DNA of 64,000 bases from Diphasiastrum complanatum (GCA_029204225.1 CM055113.1:191001-255000), one strand, 5' to 3'; shown: positions 30,760-41,459, counted from the stretch's first letter. The notes: generated by a model from the letters alone, not told the origin. A program made the numbers and translations.

Positions 30760-31782
30760 TGTCAAAAATGGTGAACTCCTGCAACTTTGCCACAACGTAA
30801 AAAACATCCGAAGGTCGAATGGCGAACAATTTGCGAAAGTCAACGGACCTCGAAAACCCTAAGACATGAAGCGAAGCGAAACTCGAAGGTCGAATGATTT
30901 GTGAAAGTTAAACATGCCTCCAGGACCAGAAAGACAAAGACACGAAACAAAACGAAAGAAAATCTTTCACGCTACCAACTGGCAGCTCAACGGGCGTGGA
31001 GTCTTAAACTTCATGCCTAGCTAAAACGACTAGCAATAACAGAGAGTAACTGATTAGTTGACTTGTTTGCAAAAGAATGAAGAAAGTCCAAGTACTTTTG
31101 TTTTGAAAATGAAAGCATTGAATTTGCAGAAAGTTGTATCTAAATCTTATGTCAGCACGATAGACTTCTAGACCGAATGAACTTTATTTAAATTCATAGT
31201 TATGATCTATACCTGCACTGAAAAGACTTTCTTCTTGTTGTTATGATATAAAGAATAAAACCTTTATGAAAAAACAACAATGGCACACGATAACCCGCAA
31301 AGAGCAACCAAATCCCAAAGCCAAAGACAAATCCTCTGCCGGTCCTTCTTTCAAAAAGGGCAAGGAGGAATTCGTATAAAAATTGATGACAAAAAGTCAT
31401 ACTTGAATGTTTGTAGAAGAGTCTTATTGTTAACTGCTCTTGTAATTTTTTAGTTTAGCTATCTTGTAAACTCCACACAATGGAGATATAACCTATCTTT
31501 CTGGATCAAAATACACAGAGAAAATGTGCGCGTGTAAAGCAAAAAATAAAAAAAATAGAAATGAAATAGTTGTGTATGAAAGTCTGCCAACGAGCAGAAC
31601 ATAGTGAAAGAGCAGAGCGTCAGGCCGCCAACGAGCGAGACACTGACCATCTCGCTCTAAAAATTAAGCTGATAATATAGTTGCTCTATTTCGTGTATCT
31701 CCTTGTCTTCCGCTGTCTGGATTGCTAGAATAAAATCTGTTCTGTAATCTATACTCGCGTGTCTAGGCCATACAGGTTATCA
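30760..31782 (+). repeat. Copia 3 5' LTR
   Basis: About 1023 bp starting TGTCAAAAATGG and ending GGTTATCA. The start is set by the end of LINE E similarity and the end by the PBS four bases downstream. It contains GAATAAAACC (polyadenylation-like) near 31252. Confidence 0.65.
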
Positions 31783-31786
31783 CTAC

Positions 31787-31800
31787 TGATATCTGAGCAG
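31787..31800 (+). other. Copia 3 primer binding site (degenerate)
   Basis: TGATATCTGAGCAG, two differences from the initiator-Met PBS TGGTATCAGAGCAG. Confidence 0.65.
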
Positions 31801-31821
31801 TGATTTTCTAGACAACACAAT

Positions 31822-32070
31822 ATGGCTACAATGATTCAAACAAGAGTAGCAATCAGTCTGGATGGCGCAAACTATGGGATATGGAAATTCAAAATCAAAA
31901 CACTTTTGAAGGGCGAAGGCGTCTGGTCGATGACCGAACTCTTAGAGGTGCAGCCTCCAGAGGGAGACCCGAGGAGAGCTGAATGGATCAGAAAGGATGA
32001 GCGTGCAATGGCGATCGAAGGAAAAGGAGGCAGTGATTTCGGAGTGATTTCGGAGTCAAATGCTCTCTAA
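31822..32070 (+). pseudogene. Copia 3 gag N-terminus
   Basis: ATG at 31822, 36 bases after the PBS start. The frame contains LDGANYGIWKFKIKTLLKGE, the hallmark of the N-terminal copia gag domain (NYxxWxxxMxxxL pattern), then AEWIRKDERAMAIE. It stops after 82 codons where similarity to copia gag ends. Gag normally forms the particle. Here only the first quarter remains. Confidence 0.75.
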
Positions 32071-32325
32071 AACTGTTTTTGCTACTGATCTGATTTTTCT
32101 AATCAAATTCAGTACATCAATAGGTTGTTCAACGTTCTGCAAAATAGTATTTAAAGCATCATATGCAACACTGGATTCCACAATTTGAATGGACTTTTGG
32201 GGTCTCTCATTCTCTTTGATTGCATTCCCATCTTATGTCGGATGAGTGCTTTGTGATAATTTGGTTGAGCTTAGTTAATGATCCATGCATCCATGGGCTG
32301 GAATGTAGTTGTAGCAGTTCAAGAC
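32060..32325 (-). other. Possible host exon next to the Copia 2 insertion
   Basis: Minus-strand open stretch containing SVAYDALNTILQNVEQPIDV and ending TVLESI plus a stop. It looks protein-like, not transposon-like. It lies directly on one side of the Copia 2 insertion. A second candidate exon, 37207-37301 minus with acceptor TTGACAG and DRILLLVDYNFQVKNITRVV, lies on the other side. The two frames do not join simply after removing Copia 2, so the gene model is uncertain and the family is not recognised. Confidence 0.3.
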
Positions 32326-33150
32326 TATGAAAAATGCAAAAATAAGCTTGGTAGAGGCCAAAAATCATGTATATAGGATGATTACACATGTATGGAGCCT
32401 GTTCCCACATGTGAAACTAGTGTACTTGTCATGTACCATAATCTGTACATATGATTTAATTCAAGTTCTAGTGGCTAAAATGGCCAGAAACTAGTTCTCT
32501 AGATATATAACACATGGCATCAATCTATTGATTGCATGAGCCAAATATTTTGATTAGGTGTCATATCCCATGTGTAGAGGACAGCTCACACGTGTGAAAT
32601 AAGCTGAAGTAGGCGAATTCTGACTTCTAGAAGATTTCCAAGTAGATCTCCATATAGAAGGAAAATGGACCAAAAGTGCTCAAAATAGAAGGTTTTGTCC
32701 AAGTGTCAGTTTTGCATGATGAATGATCATATGACAAAGCACCTTCACACATGTGGGATCAGAGGGATGATCAGTACCATGAGCTCCCACTTATTGTATA
32801 TAAAGAGCCACATTTGGCCATAATCATTATGAGACACCAATCTTGATTTTGGAAGCAATTTTGAGTGATTCTCTCCATTTGTCTACATTTCTTTTGATTG
32901 TTTTGAGGTTTTATCAATGTGTACTTGATTTTCAGGTTGGAGTCCGTACTCAGACAGTGTTTCACACGTGCGAAACCATAAAGTACACTTACCTTCAATT
33001 AATGATTGTTCTTGTTAGGATTTTGTGTCTAGAATTGATCTAGATTGATCTTAATCTGAAGTAGATTGATAGATCAAGTAATCTGACAACCAATCCCTCT
33101 TAAGGATCAGATTAGGATCCACTCTTGGTCCTTTTTGTACTTTTTCCACA
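32326..33150 (+). repeat. Copia 2 5' LTR
   Basis: Starts TATGAAAAATGC (the TG has mutated to TA) and ends TTTTTCCACA. It holds at least five ACACATGTG/ACACGTGTG palindromes (32383, 32404, 32585, 32744, 32960). Pairs with 36375-37206. Confidence 0.9.
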
Positions 33151-33169
33151 TGGCATCAAAGCCTAGTAC
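33151..33169 (+). other. Copia 2 primer binding site
   Basis: TGGCATCAAAGCCTAGTAC, immediately after the 5' LTR. Copia 1 has TGGTATCAGAGCCTAGTAC at the same place. The two differences are transitions. Confidence 0.85.
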
Positions 33170-34440
33170 AAGAGGTTTTGTTGAAATTGATAGGGTTAAT
33201 CCAAATCAAAGCCAAAATTAGCAATTTTTTGGAAACTAGTCAAATTTTGTGTAGCGAGTTGGATTTGATAGCTATCCTCAAAATTTTTGGTCCAGAACTT
33301 TTTGTGGGCTGTAGGAACTCTTTTCACACGTGTGAGGCCGTACAGCTCCGATTTTGGCTGAGAAAATTCAAAAATTTGTACAATTTGACTCACACACCCA
33401 ATTTGAGAGATTTTTGGTGCAAAATCAAGCATTTTCTATAGAGAATCTAATTCCTTGATTAGTTATTGGATTAGATCAGCCAAGAAATTAAATTTCAAGC
33501 TTGAATTAGGTGCATTAATTGATTATCTCTAATTTTTTGAGTGCATGTTGAAGTTGAGAGAGATTTTGCCAAAAATCATAGATTAAGGAGTGATATGCAA
33601 GGTGAGAGGATGAAATCCATTGTACCATCACTCTAGATTTGTTCAAGAGTGATAGGGTCAAGTTTAGAAGCATCAATTTGCTAGAAAACATCCTTTGATC
33701 TGTCCTCCAAGTGGAACCTTTGAGAGTTTCTAGTGCATATAGAGCATCTATGCAAATCTTTTGTAAAATTTGACATAGATTGGCTTCAATTGAAAGTTCT
33801 AGAAAAGAGATTGAGATCCAAGTCACATTATCCAATCCTAATCAATTTGTTTGAGTGTTTGTGAGGTTTGAAAAGAGTCATTAAGGTGTCTATGGCAAAT
33901 GTGTAGAGAGAGATTCAATTTTCTAAGAGTTCCTTCCTTTGTAGAAGGCAAGATCTAGAAGCTCATTTTGTGTTGTTATTGGTGGAGAATTTGTATTCTC
34001 CTAGGTGATCAAATCTTTCTAAGTGGCATTAGCTCTTTGAAGCACGATATCTTAGTGAGAAAAATCACAACTTTTGATTTTGAATTTCATTCCAAGTCTT
34101 AAAAGGTAGAGTAATTGGTGGAATCCAATAGGGGTGATTGAATCAATTTATTGAGCAAAAATTGACATAGTATGTATGAAACTCAAATTAGTTCTATTCA
34201 ACTTTCTTTGTGAGAGTGTGAGGGTCAATTTGAGATCCCATTGGATGTCTAGAATGAGGAGGAGTCCATATTTGAGTATTCATGCATGGTTGAGATCTTT
34301 GTGAATCTCTAGTTGTCTAATTTTTTAAGCTTTGTGAAAAATTGGTGGTATAGTTTGTTGTCAAATCAAATAAAATTCATTCTAGATCTCAAGTGTGAGA
34401 TTATTTGGGTCAAGAGTGAGTCCAAAAGAAGTGATTAAGT
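33170..34440 (+). other. Copia 2 leader and degenerate gag start
   Basis: Similar to the Copia 1 leader (50290-50800, minus) up to about 33690. It includes a CACACGTGTGAGGCCGTA block with another palindrome (33313-33325). From there the gag N-terminus is unrecognisable. No intact frame. Confidence 0.55.
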
Positions 34441-35250
34441 TTGATTTTCATGTATTTGAAACAAAATCCATCCAAGAAGAACCAAAGCAAGGGGGCCAAG
34501 GAGAAGGATGGAGCTTCAAGTTCGAAATGCAAATACAAGAAGGACAAGTCCAAGGAAAGGTGTTTCCTTTGTGGAAAGGTGAATGAGGCTTGGAGTCTCA
34601 CAAGGACTTGCAAGATTTGTCTTCAAGAGTCCATCACAACACATGTCAAATCTTTTGAAATTTTTCATTTGGAAGTGCATTGTTTGGTTCAAGATGCAAA
34701 GATAGATGTCACTTTCATGAAAGTAACTTGGATTTATTTTATGTCCTTGGAAAGTATTTTGCTTGGAACTTTAGATAAGTTCAAACTTATTGTTATGATT
34801 CAAGAGAAATCAATCAAGAATAAGGAGCAGCAATCACAAAATGAAAATAGTTTCATTTATGCTATCATGTCAACTTATGAAGAACCATTTTGCTTTGAAG
34901 AGATTTTTGAATCTCAAAGGTGGATTAAGGCAATACTAGTTGAGTGTGATGCCTTAAAAAATAGCAAAATATGTTTTCCTTGTAAGCTTACATTAGTTAT
35001 GGAGTCAAGGAAATGGAAATATTTTCATAATGTAGGATCTTTTGGTTTCAATAAGATCATGAATGATGTGTCCATTCATAAAGATGAAAATTATAAGTTT
35101 TCAATCTTAAAGGCAATTTGTAAACTTCTTATGAGAATAAGTGAAGCATCCAAAGTGGACACTTTTATCCATAAGCAAGTAGTTAGCCTTATTGAGATGG
35201 AAATACCTTTTGATTTCAATATTGGAAAAATCATGCCCAAGTTGTGGTGA
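34441..35250 (+). pseudogene. Copia 2 fused gag/linker ORF
   Basis: A 269-codon frame. The start resembles the Copia 1 gag C-terminus (EKDGASSSKCKYKKDKS, then CFLCGK, half of a zinc knuckle). Then come sequences with no copia match. Then FCFEEIFESQRWIKAILVE resembles the Copia 1 segment TSFEEADKSQYWRKAKQVE, which lies between integrase and RT. The final part (ILKAICKLLMRISEASKVD, TFIHKQVVSLIEMEI) has no counterpart in Copia 1. So gag, a captured or unknown segment and a pol linker are joined by deletion. No catalytic domain is present. Confidence 0.6.
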
Positions 35251-35414
35251 TTTTTGGACTTATGTTTCCAGCATAAGTAATCTTGATAATCATAGGAAGT
35301 GCATATTGAATGGTCATACTTGTTGTGATCATTATGAGACATGGAGGTCTCGGATTTCCATAAAAAAAGGAGCACCATGAAGAGGATCTTAAGGAGTCAT
35401 CTTAAAGTTCAAAT

Positions 35415-36026
35415 GTGCCAAGGATTGAGGAGGAGAATCCTTCTCAAGGTTCAAGTGCGCCAAGGATTGAGGAGGAGAGACCTTCTCAAATTGTGATTCC
35501 AAAAATATACTCAAGAAATATGGTTGAATCCATGTGGCTCACATTTCAAGGGAAAGAGGAGCATATCTCATGTGGTATACATCTCATACTTACTACTCAT
35601 ATGTCATTTGATAAATCAATTTTCTTTAGTGAGATCAATGCATCTCAAAATTGGAGTAAAGCCATACTAGTTGAGTATGAAGTCTCTCTTGAGAACATAG
35701 ATGATGTTCTTAAAAGGTTGAAATTGATTTTAAATCAATTACAAAGCAAATGCTTATTTCATCAAATGTATGCTCTTGAGTCATGCAAGAGCAAAAGTGA
35801 TTTGTTCACTCATAGTTTGAAAAATTGTATTGAGGCAAATTGTAAACTCTTTATGAGAGTAAGTGAATCATCTTCTAAAGAGACTTATCTCCATAATGAA
35901 GTATTTAGCCTCATTGGATCTGAGATTAGCATGGTAAACAAGCATGAAGATATGATGCAAGCACTTTGTTATTATAGCATGCATAGTCTTGCCAATGTGG
36001 ATGAGTCTAATTCTCTAGATCTCTAA
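35415..36026 (+). CDS. Copia 2 second ORF, duplicate of the first ORF's C-terminal part
   Basis: 203 codons, ending in TAA. It opens with a short tandem repeat (PRIEEENPSQGSSA, then PRIEEERPSQ). FSEINASQNWSKAILVEYEV and CKLFMRVSESSSKETYLHNE, followed by VFSLIGSEISM, parallel FEEIFESQRWIKAILVECDA and CKLLMRISEASKVDTFIHKQ, followed by VVSLIEMEI, in the preceding ORF. The two ORFs therefore carry tandem copies of a roughly 100-residue domain of unknown function. It is open across its length, unlike most frames here. It may be a real product of the non-autonomous element or decayed linker sequence. Confidence 0.4.
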   Translation: MPRIEEENPSQGSSAPRIEEERPSQIVIPKIYSRNMVESMWLTFQGKEEHISCGIHLILTTHMSFDKSIFFSEINASQNWSKAILVEYEVSLENIDDVLKRLKLILNQLQSKCLFHQMYALESCKSKSDLFTHSLKNCIEANCKLFMRVSESSSKETYLHNEVFSLIGSEISMVNKHEDMMQALCYYSMHSLANVDESNSLDL

Positions 36027-36374
36027 CATGATGTTAGATCTTTGTGATCCTAATAAATCAAGAAGAAATCTTTATTTTCTCATGAAGGAGCATGCACATG
36101 AAGAAGGAGCAAGCCTCAAGGTCAAGCATCTACATGAAATTTGAAAGGAATCAATTTTGGAAGTGCTAGGATGGTGCAAAGCTCTCAAGCTCATCAAAGA
36201 TGTCAACATCAAAGAAGCACTATCATGGATATGGTGATTTCAGATCAACATCAAGCTCATTGGCTGATATTCACACCTTTTGAACCAACAAAAACCAATT
36301 CAGCCCATGGAGTCAAGTTCAAGATCATCATGTTTTCCATCAAGCTAGATTTACCAAGCTAGATTTTTGAGGAG

Positions 36375-37206
36375 TGTGAAAAATGCAAAAATAAGCTTGG
36401 TAGAGGCCAAAAATCATGTATATAGGATGATTACACATGTGTGGAGCCTGTTCTCACATGTGAAACTAGTGTACTTGTCATGTACCATAATCATCTATGT
36501 TGTACATATGATTTGATTCAAGTTCTAGTGGCTAAAATGGCCAGAAACTAGTTTTCTAGATATATGACACATGGCATCAATCTATTGATTGCATGAGCCA
36601 AATATTTTGATTAGGTGTCATATCCCATGTGTAGAGGACAGCTCACACGTGTGAAATAAGCTGAAGTAGGCTAATTCTGACTTCTAGAAGATCTCCAAGT
36701 AGATCTCCATATAGAAGGAAAATGGACCAAAAGTGCTCAAAATAGAAGGTTTTGTCCAAGTGTCACTTTTGCATGATGAATGATCATATGACAAAGCAGT
36801 TCACACATGTGGGATCAGAGGGATGATCAGTACCACGAGCTCTCACTTATTGTATATATAGAGCCACATTTGGCCATAATCATTATGAGACACCAATCTT
36901 GGTTTTGGAAGCAATTTTGAGTGATTCTCTCCATTTGTCTACATTCGTTTTGATTGTTTTGAGGTTTTATCAATGTGTACTTGATTTTCAGGTTGGAGTC
37001 CGTACTCAGATAGTGTTTCACACATGTGAAACCATAAAGTACACTTACCTTCAATTAATGATTGTTCTTGTTAGGATTTTGTGTCTAGAATTGATATAGA
37101 TTGATCTTAATCTGAAGTAGATTGATAGATCAAGTAATCTGACAACCAATCCCTCTTGAGGATCATATTGGGATCCACTCTTGGTCCTTTTTGTACTTTT
37201 TCCACA
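36375..37206 (+). repeat. Copia 2 3' LTR
   Basis: 832 bp starting TGTGAAAAATGC and ending TTTTTCCACA, preceded by a short GAGGAG polypurine tract (36369-36374). Followed by the AAGAC duplication at 37207-37211. Confidence 0.92.
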
Positions 37207-37677
37207 AAGACAATAGTTCCACTACTCTTGTGATGTTTTTGACTTGAAAATTATAATCAACCAAAAGTAGAATTCTATCTTTCCCTGCTGCAATCATTCT
37301 TCTGTCAAAATCAAGTAAAAAAATTTGTAGCATGTCATGGTCATACCAGTGTTTTTGTTGGCATCCCAAAGAATGCCCAAGTTTTTTGGATGAACAATAA
37401 TATTTTTGCTTGAGAACGCTCTAGGCCGAAGAGAACTGTGGATCACAATTAGGGGCAACTTGGAACACATATGGAGGTAACAATTAAAAAGGGTCGACTG
37501 TATATAATGATATAAGGGACTACTATTAGCAAGAGAGAATATACAAACTGTGTAATATGCTCTAGTGTTGAATGGACATTTATTATTGCTATTCTTTGTA
37601 GCTAATAAACTTGAAAATTTGGATCCATGGATCAGCATGTAAATTTTATAAATCATCTTCACATTATTTGATAGGAG

Positions 37678-38100
37678 CAATGGAAGAAACCATTTGAAGT
37701 GGTCGGTGTATCATCTAGAAAACTACACTTCACCAAAGGAAAGGCCATTGTCAGTCGACGATATCTGGAAGACAGAATTGGATGCGACAAAATGTTTGAA
37801 AGTTTCAATGCAGTGATTGATGCAAACAACGATGTTGTCTCTATAGTACCACTAAAGAGCTGCAAGGACATAGAGGGAAGAGAGCACTACATCATGGAAG
37901 AAACCTTGTCATTCCAGTATGTGGTTAGAGCTGTTAAAAATGATGCCCAATGCAGCTATTTTGAGTTCTACAAATCAAGAAATCTTTGTTCTCAGCCCAT
38001 ACTGCTTCTTAGGACCTATATGAATGCTTCATGGAAGTCTAATAGAATAATTAAGACTGTTGGTAGGATCACTTTTGAGCTTGGGGAGGTGTATGCATGA
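37678..38100 (+). CDS. Unknown ORF, possible exon
   Basis: Open plus-strand frame starting near QWKKPFEVVGVSSRKLHFTK and ending with TGA at 38098-38100, about 140 codons. There is no ATG at its beginning, but a possible acceptor (TTTGATAG) lies just upstream, so it may be an exon. The sequence looks like ordinary protein (RRYLEDRIGCDKMFESFNAV, REHYIMEETLSFQYVVRAV) and has no transposon signature I recognise. It could be part of a host gene or the 3' end of an unidentified element. No function can be given. Confidence 0.35.
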   Translation, partial: QWKKPFEVVGVSSRKLHFTKGKAIVSRRYLEDRIGCDKMFESFNAVIDANNDVVSIVPLKSCKDIEGREHYIMEETLSFQYVVRAVKNDAQCSYFEFYKSRNLCSQPILLLRTYMNASWKSNRIIKTVGRITFELGEVYA

Positions 38101-38870
38101 TCTTGCAAGTTATGGCCTAGAAAAAGTGCGCCCTACTACAGATTCTGGATTGCTCTCTTCTCACACATGTGAAGCCTAGGTGGCAGGCTGATGTGGCAAG
38201 TGTCTTGATCAATAGGTCTCCCTCTGTTCTAAGCTTTACAACACCTAATTTGGTGTATTGTAGCCAAAGTTATGGCCGGTTGAAGTTTTGTAGTATTGTG
38301 AGTAAAATTGGCAAATTTTGGAATTGTTTTGATTGCATGCTAGACTTTTGCCTAAGTTGTGGTACTGTGCTTGCATGAATTGATTGCATGTTGATTCTGA
38401 AAGTGATTTTGACATGCATGAGAGATTCACATTTGTTTTTGATGGTTATACACATGGACACAAATCAGTAATTGTGGCTGACAAATTCCGTAAAACTTAA
38501 ATTTACATAAAATTCCGTAAAGTAAAAAAAAAAAAAACAGTTAATGTCACATGTTTTGCATGCATGATAGACAATATATCAGTAAGATTAGGAATCGAAC
38601 AGTCAATCATTTTCTCGATTTTGATTGTCTATATACTGATCGTGTTTTTGATGAGTTTTCAAATTACGTAAAATTTAAAAAAAAAATTAAAATCCGAAAA
38701 TTTAAAATTTTTAGGTTTTTCCAGTTTCTTGAATTGTCTATGAAATGTACTAAAGATAGTGAATTGACCATACTAGAGTCAATTTCAGTCAAATTTTGGT
38801 CAACTGTACTTCACTAATAGTTAATTAGTATATTGACTAAATTTAGTAATTTCCAAGAATAGATAATCAA
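38101..38870. other. Noncoding stretch before gypsy F gag
   Basis: A/T-rich, with no frame. It includes TCACACATGTGAAGCC (38160-38175), the same palindrome type as in the Copia 1/2 LTRs, and two A-tracts. It may be the LTR or leader of gypsy F, but no boundaries are visible. Confidence 0.4.
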
Positions 38871-39497
38871 GATGGCCGAAGAAGTTGTGAATCAGGCTGC
38901 AAATCCAAGAGCACCATCAAATATGGTGATTTTGTAGCAATTGAGTATGACACTCAATGATATGAATAATCAGAATAACATGAGAGATAAGCAAATGGAA
39001 GTTCTTCTGAACCAGGTCAAATTGTTGCTTCGCCGAATCTCGATTTTCAATCGGAGATTTACTCGAGAGAGAAGAAGGAGAAGAAACTAGAGGTTATGGA
39101 AGACTGGCTCATTAAGTGGAGCAATTACTTTAGCATGCATGGAGTTTTAGATGAGAAGAAAATTGAAAGTGTCGTGTTGTTTTTATGCGGCAAAGTGTCA
39201 TCGTGGTGGCGAGATTTACTTGTAGGCTTTCCCTGGAATGCTTTTGCAGAAGTCTTTAAAAAAGCTTTCATGATAGTAGATGACGTTGACTACCACCATA
39301 AATTTGTGAACTGCAAAATGGGTAGTAAGAGCTTAGACTCTTATATCCAGGAATTTATGGACATATGGGATAGGGTACTACCATTCAATGCAAAGTTGGC
39401 TCTATGGCAGTTTGTTGGCTGCCGACTATCCGAACGAAGTAAGCAAAATGTGATTCAAAGCCTCAAGGATGCATTTCGGATTTTTGTAGGGACGTAG
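38871..39497 (+). pseudogene. Gypsy F gag fragment
   Basis: Begins MAEEVVNQAANPRAPS at 38871 with an early stop, then a heptad-like stretch. The second frame (39096-39497, 133 codons) has the Ty3-type capsid pattern: VVLFLCGKVSSWWRDLL, FAEVFKKAF, and CKMGSKSLDSYIQEF near the middle. It ends without a zinc knuckle or pol. It is a different gypsy family from A, B and G. It acts, in intact elements, as the particle protein. Confidence 0.65.
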
Positions 39498-39676
39498 ATT
39501 TTTTGTTGTAGTAGCCCTCCCGCCTGTCAACAAGGGTTAGAACGCTAGATAGGTGCCTAACTATGTAAAGATGCAACTTTTAGATATTTCTCTACTTTTA
39601 CACTAACTCTATCACCCTTAACAGTACCCATTGCTAACTCTACTCCGCTAAACTAACATTTGACATGGTTTGAGTG

Positions 39677-39736
39677 AAGGAAAAGAGAAAAGTAGAAGAG
39701 AGAGAGGGGAGAAAGAGAGAAAGAGTGAGAGAGAGT
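39677..39736 (+). repeat. GA-rich microsatellite
   Basis: Imperfect (GA)n and GAAAGAGA repeats of about 60 bp. The frame through it is not a gene. Confidence 0.85.
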
Positions 39737-39894
39737 TGAGATGGAGGTTGGCTCAAACGCACAAGAAGCCATGCCCTCGCAACACATTTATTCACCAACT
39801 TTTTTTATGTGCTTTGTGTTGGGAATACCCCCAACAGGACCCACGGCCTGAAGTAGTGTCGGTCCCTCGGCACTCTGCCGGTTCAATACAGTGG

Positions 39895-41290
39895 TCACTT
39901 GACCCGCCTCTGGTGGATCAGGTAACCAGTCACGTCTTCCATAAAATTTATTCTGTCGATATTTTTCAAGTCCTTGTTAGTGTGAAGGGACTTGTGGACA
40001 CCTATTTTCCATTGTTGGTCGACCCATGCTTGAAAGCGGCCCATTGAAGGATTGTCAAGGAGTGTGGCTCGGTAGTACACATGAGCTACTAGCAGATCTT
40101 CCACCTTGTCGGAGGCTAGTGCTGTATTTGGGTCAAAGAATATCAGTGGGAGAAAATTGTCCCACTTGGTCTCGATTCCTATGAGATACTCCAAGTCTCG
40201 TGCGTAAGTTGCTGTCGCGTGGCGATTGAAATACCTAGTTGAGAATTGGATGAGAGCCCTTTGGGCATCTACATCCGTATTCCAACCATGCTCTGATGGA
40301 ATTCTCGGCCAATTCAAGTTATTGAGGGTGATCTTGTCCAGTGGAGTGCCGCATTCTACCCATTTGGTTTTGCGTGTGTATGGTAGAAAATGCGCATTCA
40401 CTCTGAGTTGTTGTGGACTCATCACATATGTCCTGATGGACACAAGGTCACGCTCAAATAGTTGTTGGCGTCACTCTAGTTGTGGTTGGAGGGCGGGGAG
40501 TGCTTGCAGCTCGTTTCCCTTGATTGTCTGTGTTGAGAATGGAATCTGTCAGCATCTCTTGAAGACTCACGGAGAACTTATTGATCTTTTCCTCCACAAA
40601 CTTTGGGCATCGAAAGGCATGGCTGACATATATGGATCGCGAGCCTCTAGATGTGGAGGCTTGAACCTCCCTCTAGCTTTGATTCAGATTCGTCTCTTGG
40701 CTCTGATCTTGTGCATCTTGCCTATCTGTTCCTATATCTAGGGGCCCTTGGTCTTGTGTGCCTGACCCCTGATCTTGGCTGCTTTCCCCTGCTACCTGTT
40801 GCCCTTTGTCCTAGCTCGAGCTTGCTTGTGAAGCGCCAAAGGTAGGTGGGGTTGGAATTGCCACCGGGACTGGCTGGGGTCGCTGCTCCACAAATTTTTG
40901 ACAAGCCTTGAGGGCTTGCTGGTACAAGAAGTGGAAACACGACTTCTGCGTGTCCCAGGTGGCGTAAGCATGAAGGGCGAGGCCCATGTTAATGTTAGAA
41001 CTGAAAAGCGTGGGATAAAAAACCATTGCTTCAAGAAGAGGACTAGCCATCTCAAGCCATGGTTTGATCAGGGCATCTAAAGACAATGGCCAGATCTGGG
41101 TGGCGGATGGTATTTCGCGCTTGATCACCTCCTTGGTGAAAGAGTCGTCAGAAGAAGAAGGAGAAGCCACGTTAGTAGTGGTAGAGTCTATTACAAGGAA
41201 AAGTAATAAAAAAGTGACAAAAATGGTGAAAATGGTAAAACAGGTTGGAAAAGTGGACAACAACGAAAAATGGGAAACAGATAGTAACAA
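39895..41290 (-). pseudogene. Gypsy B2 accessory ORF
   Basis: Two minus-strand frames. 41290-40811 has a Ser/Asp-rich part, then IKPWLEMASPLLEAMVFYP and LHAYATWDTQKS, homologous to IVPWIQAAQPLLEALGIYP in Gypsy B1. It ends in a Pro-rich stretch. 40443-39895 (182 codons) continues with RVNAHFLPYTRKTKWVECG, LDKITLNNLNWPRIPSEHG and LEYLIGIETKWDNFLPLIFF. It has no retroviral catalytic motif. A hydrophobic run near the first frame's start could be a membrane segment or an out-of-frame artefact. Product and role unknown. Confidence 0.5.
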
Positions 41291-41436
41291 CGATAGTATT
41301 GAGTGCAGATCTAAGTTCAGAGAGTGCAGATGATGGCTGGTAGGAGTTTTGGTAGAAAACGAAGAACATGGAAATTTTGCTTAAAATTTTAGCAAAGCTT
41401 TGCTAGGCAAAGTGACAAATGACTCGAATTCTGCCC

Positions 41437-41443
41437 TTATATA
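41437..41443 (-). promoter_or_regulatory. TATA box upstream of the Gypsy B2 accessory ORF
   Basis: Minus strand TATATAA in CTATATAAGGG, at the place matching 14331-14340 in Gypsy B1. The neighbouring block (plus strand GCTAGGCAAAGTGACAAATG, 41402-41421) is almost identical in the two copies. Confidence 0.55.
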
Positions 41444-41459
41444 GTAGAATTTAGAGTGC

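Larger units (their letters stand above)
30760..32040 (+). mobile_element. Copia 3, 5' end only
   Basis: A plus-strand Ty1/copia element with its 5' LTR (30760-31782), a degenerate initiator-Met PBS and the beginning of gag. Everything after about 32040-32070 is missing and no second LTR was found. It cuts LINE E at 30759. The LTR is unrelated to the Copia 1/2 LTR. Confidence 0.7.
32326..37206 (+). mobile_element. Copia 2, non-autonomous copia element
   Basis: Plus-strand element with LTRs of 825 bp (32326-33150) and 832 bp (36375-37206), a degenerate initiator-Met PBS, a GAGGAG PPT and a perfect AAGAC target duplication (32321-32325 and 37207-37211). The LTRs are the same family as Copia 1. 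The internal part is only 3.2 kb, against 4.6 kb in Copia 1. It lacks protease, integrase, RT and RNase H. What remains is a gag zinc-knuckle segment and a region related to the integrase-RT linker, present twice. Confidence 0.9.

Noticed and set aside
41172-41369. Phe-rich minus-strand ORF as a possible membrane or envelope segment
   Set aside because: It is out of frame with the conserved accessory ORF block, and B1 has no matching segment, so it does not support an envelope call.
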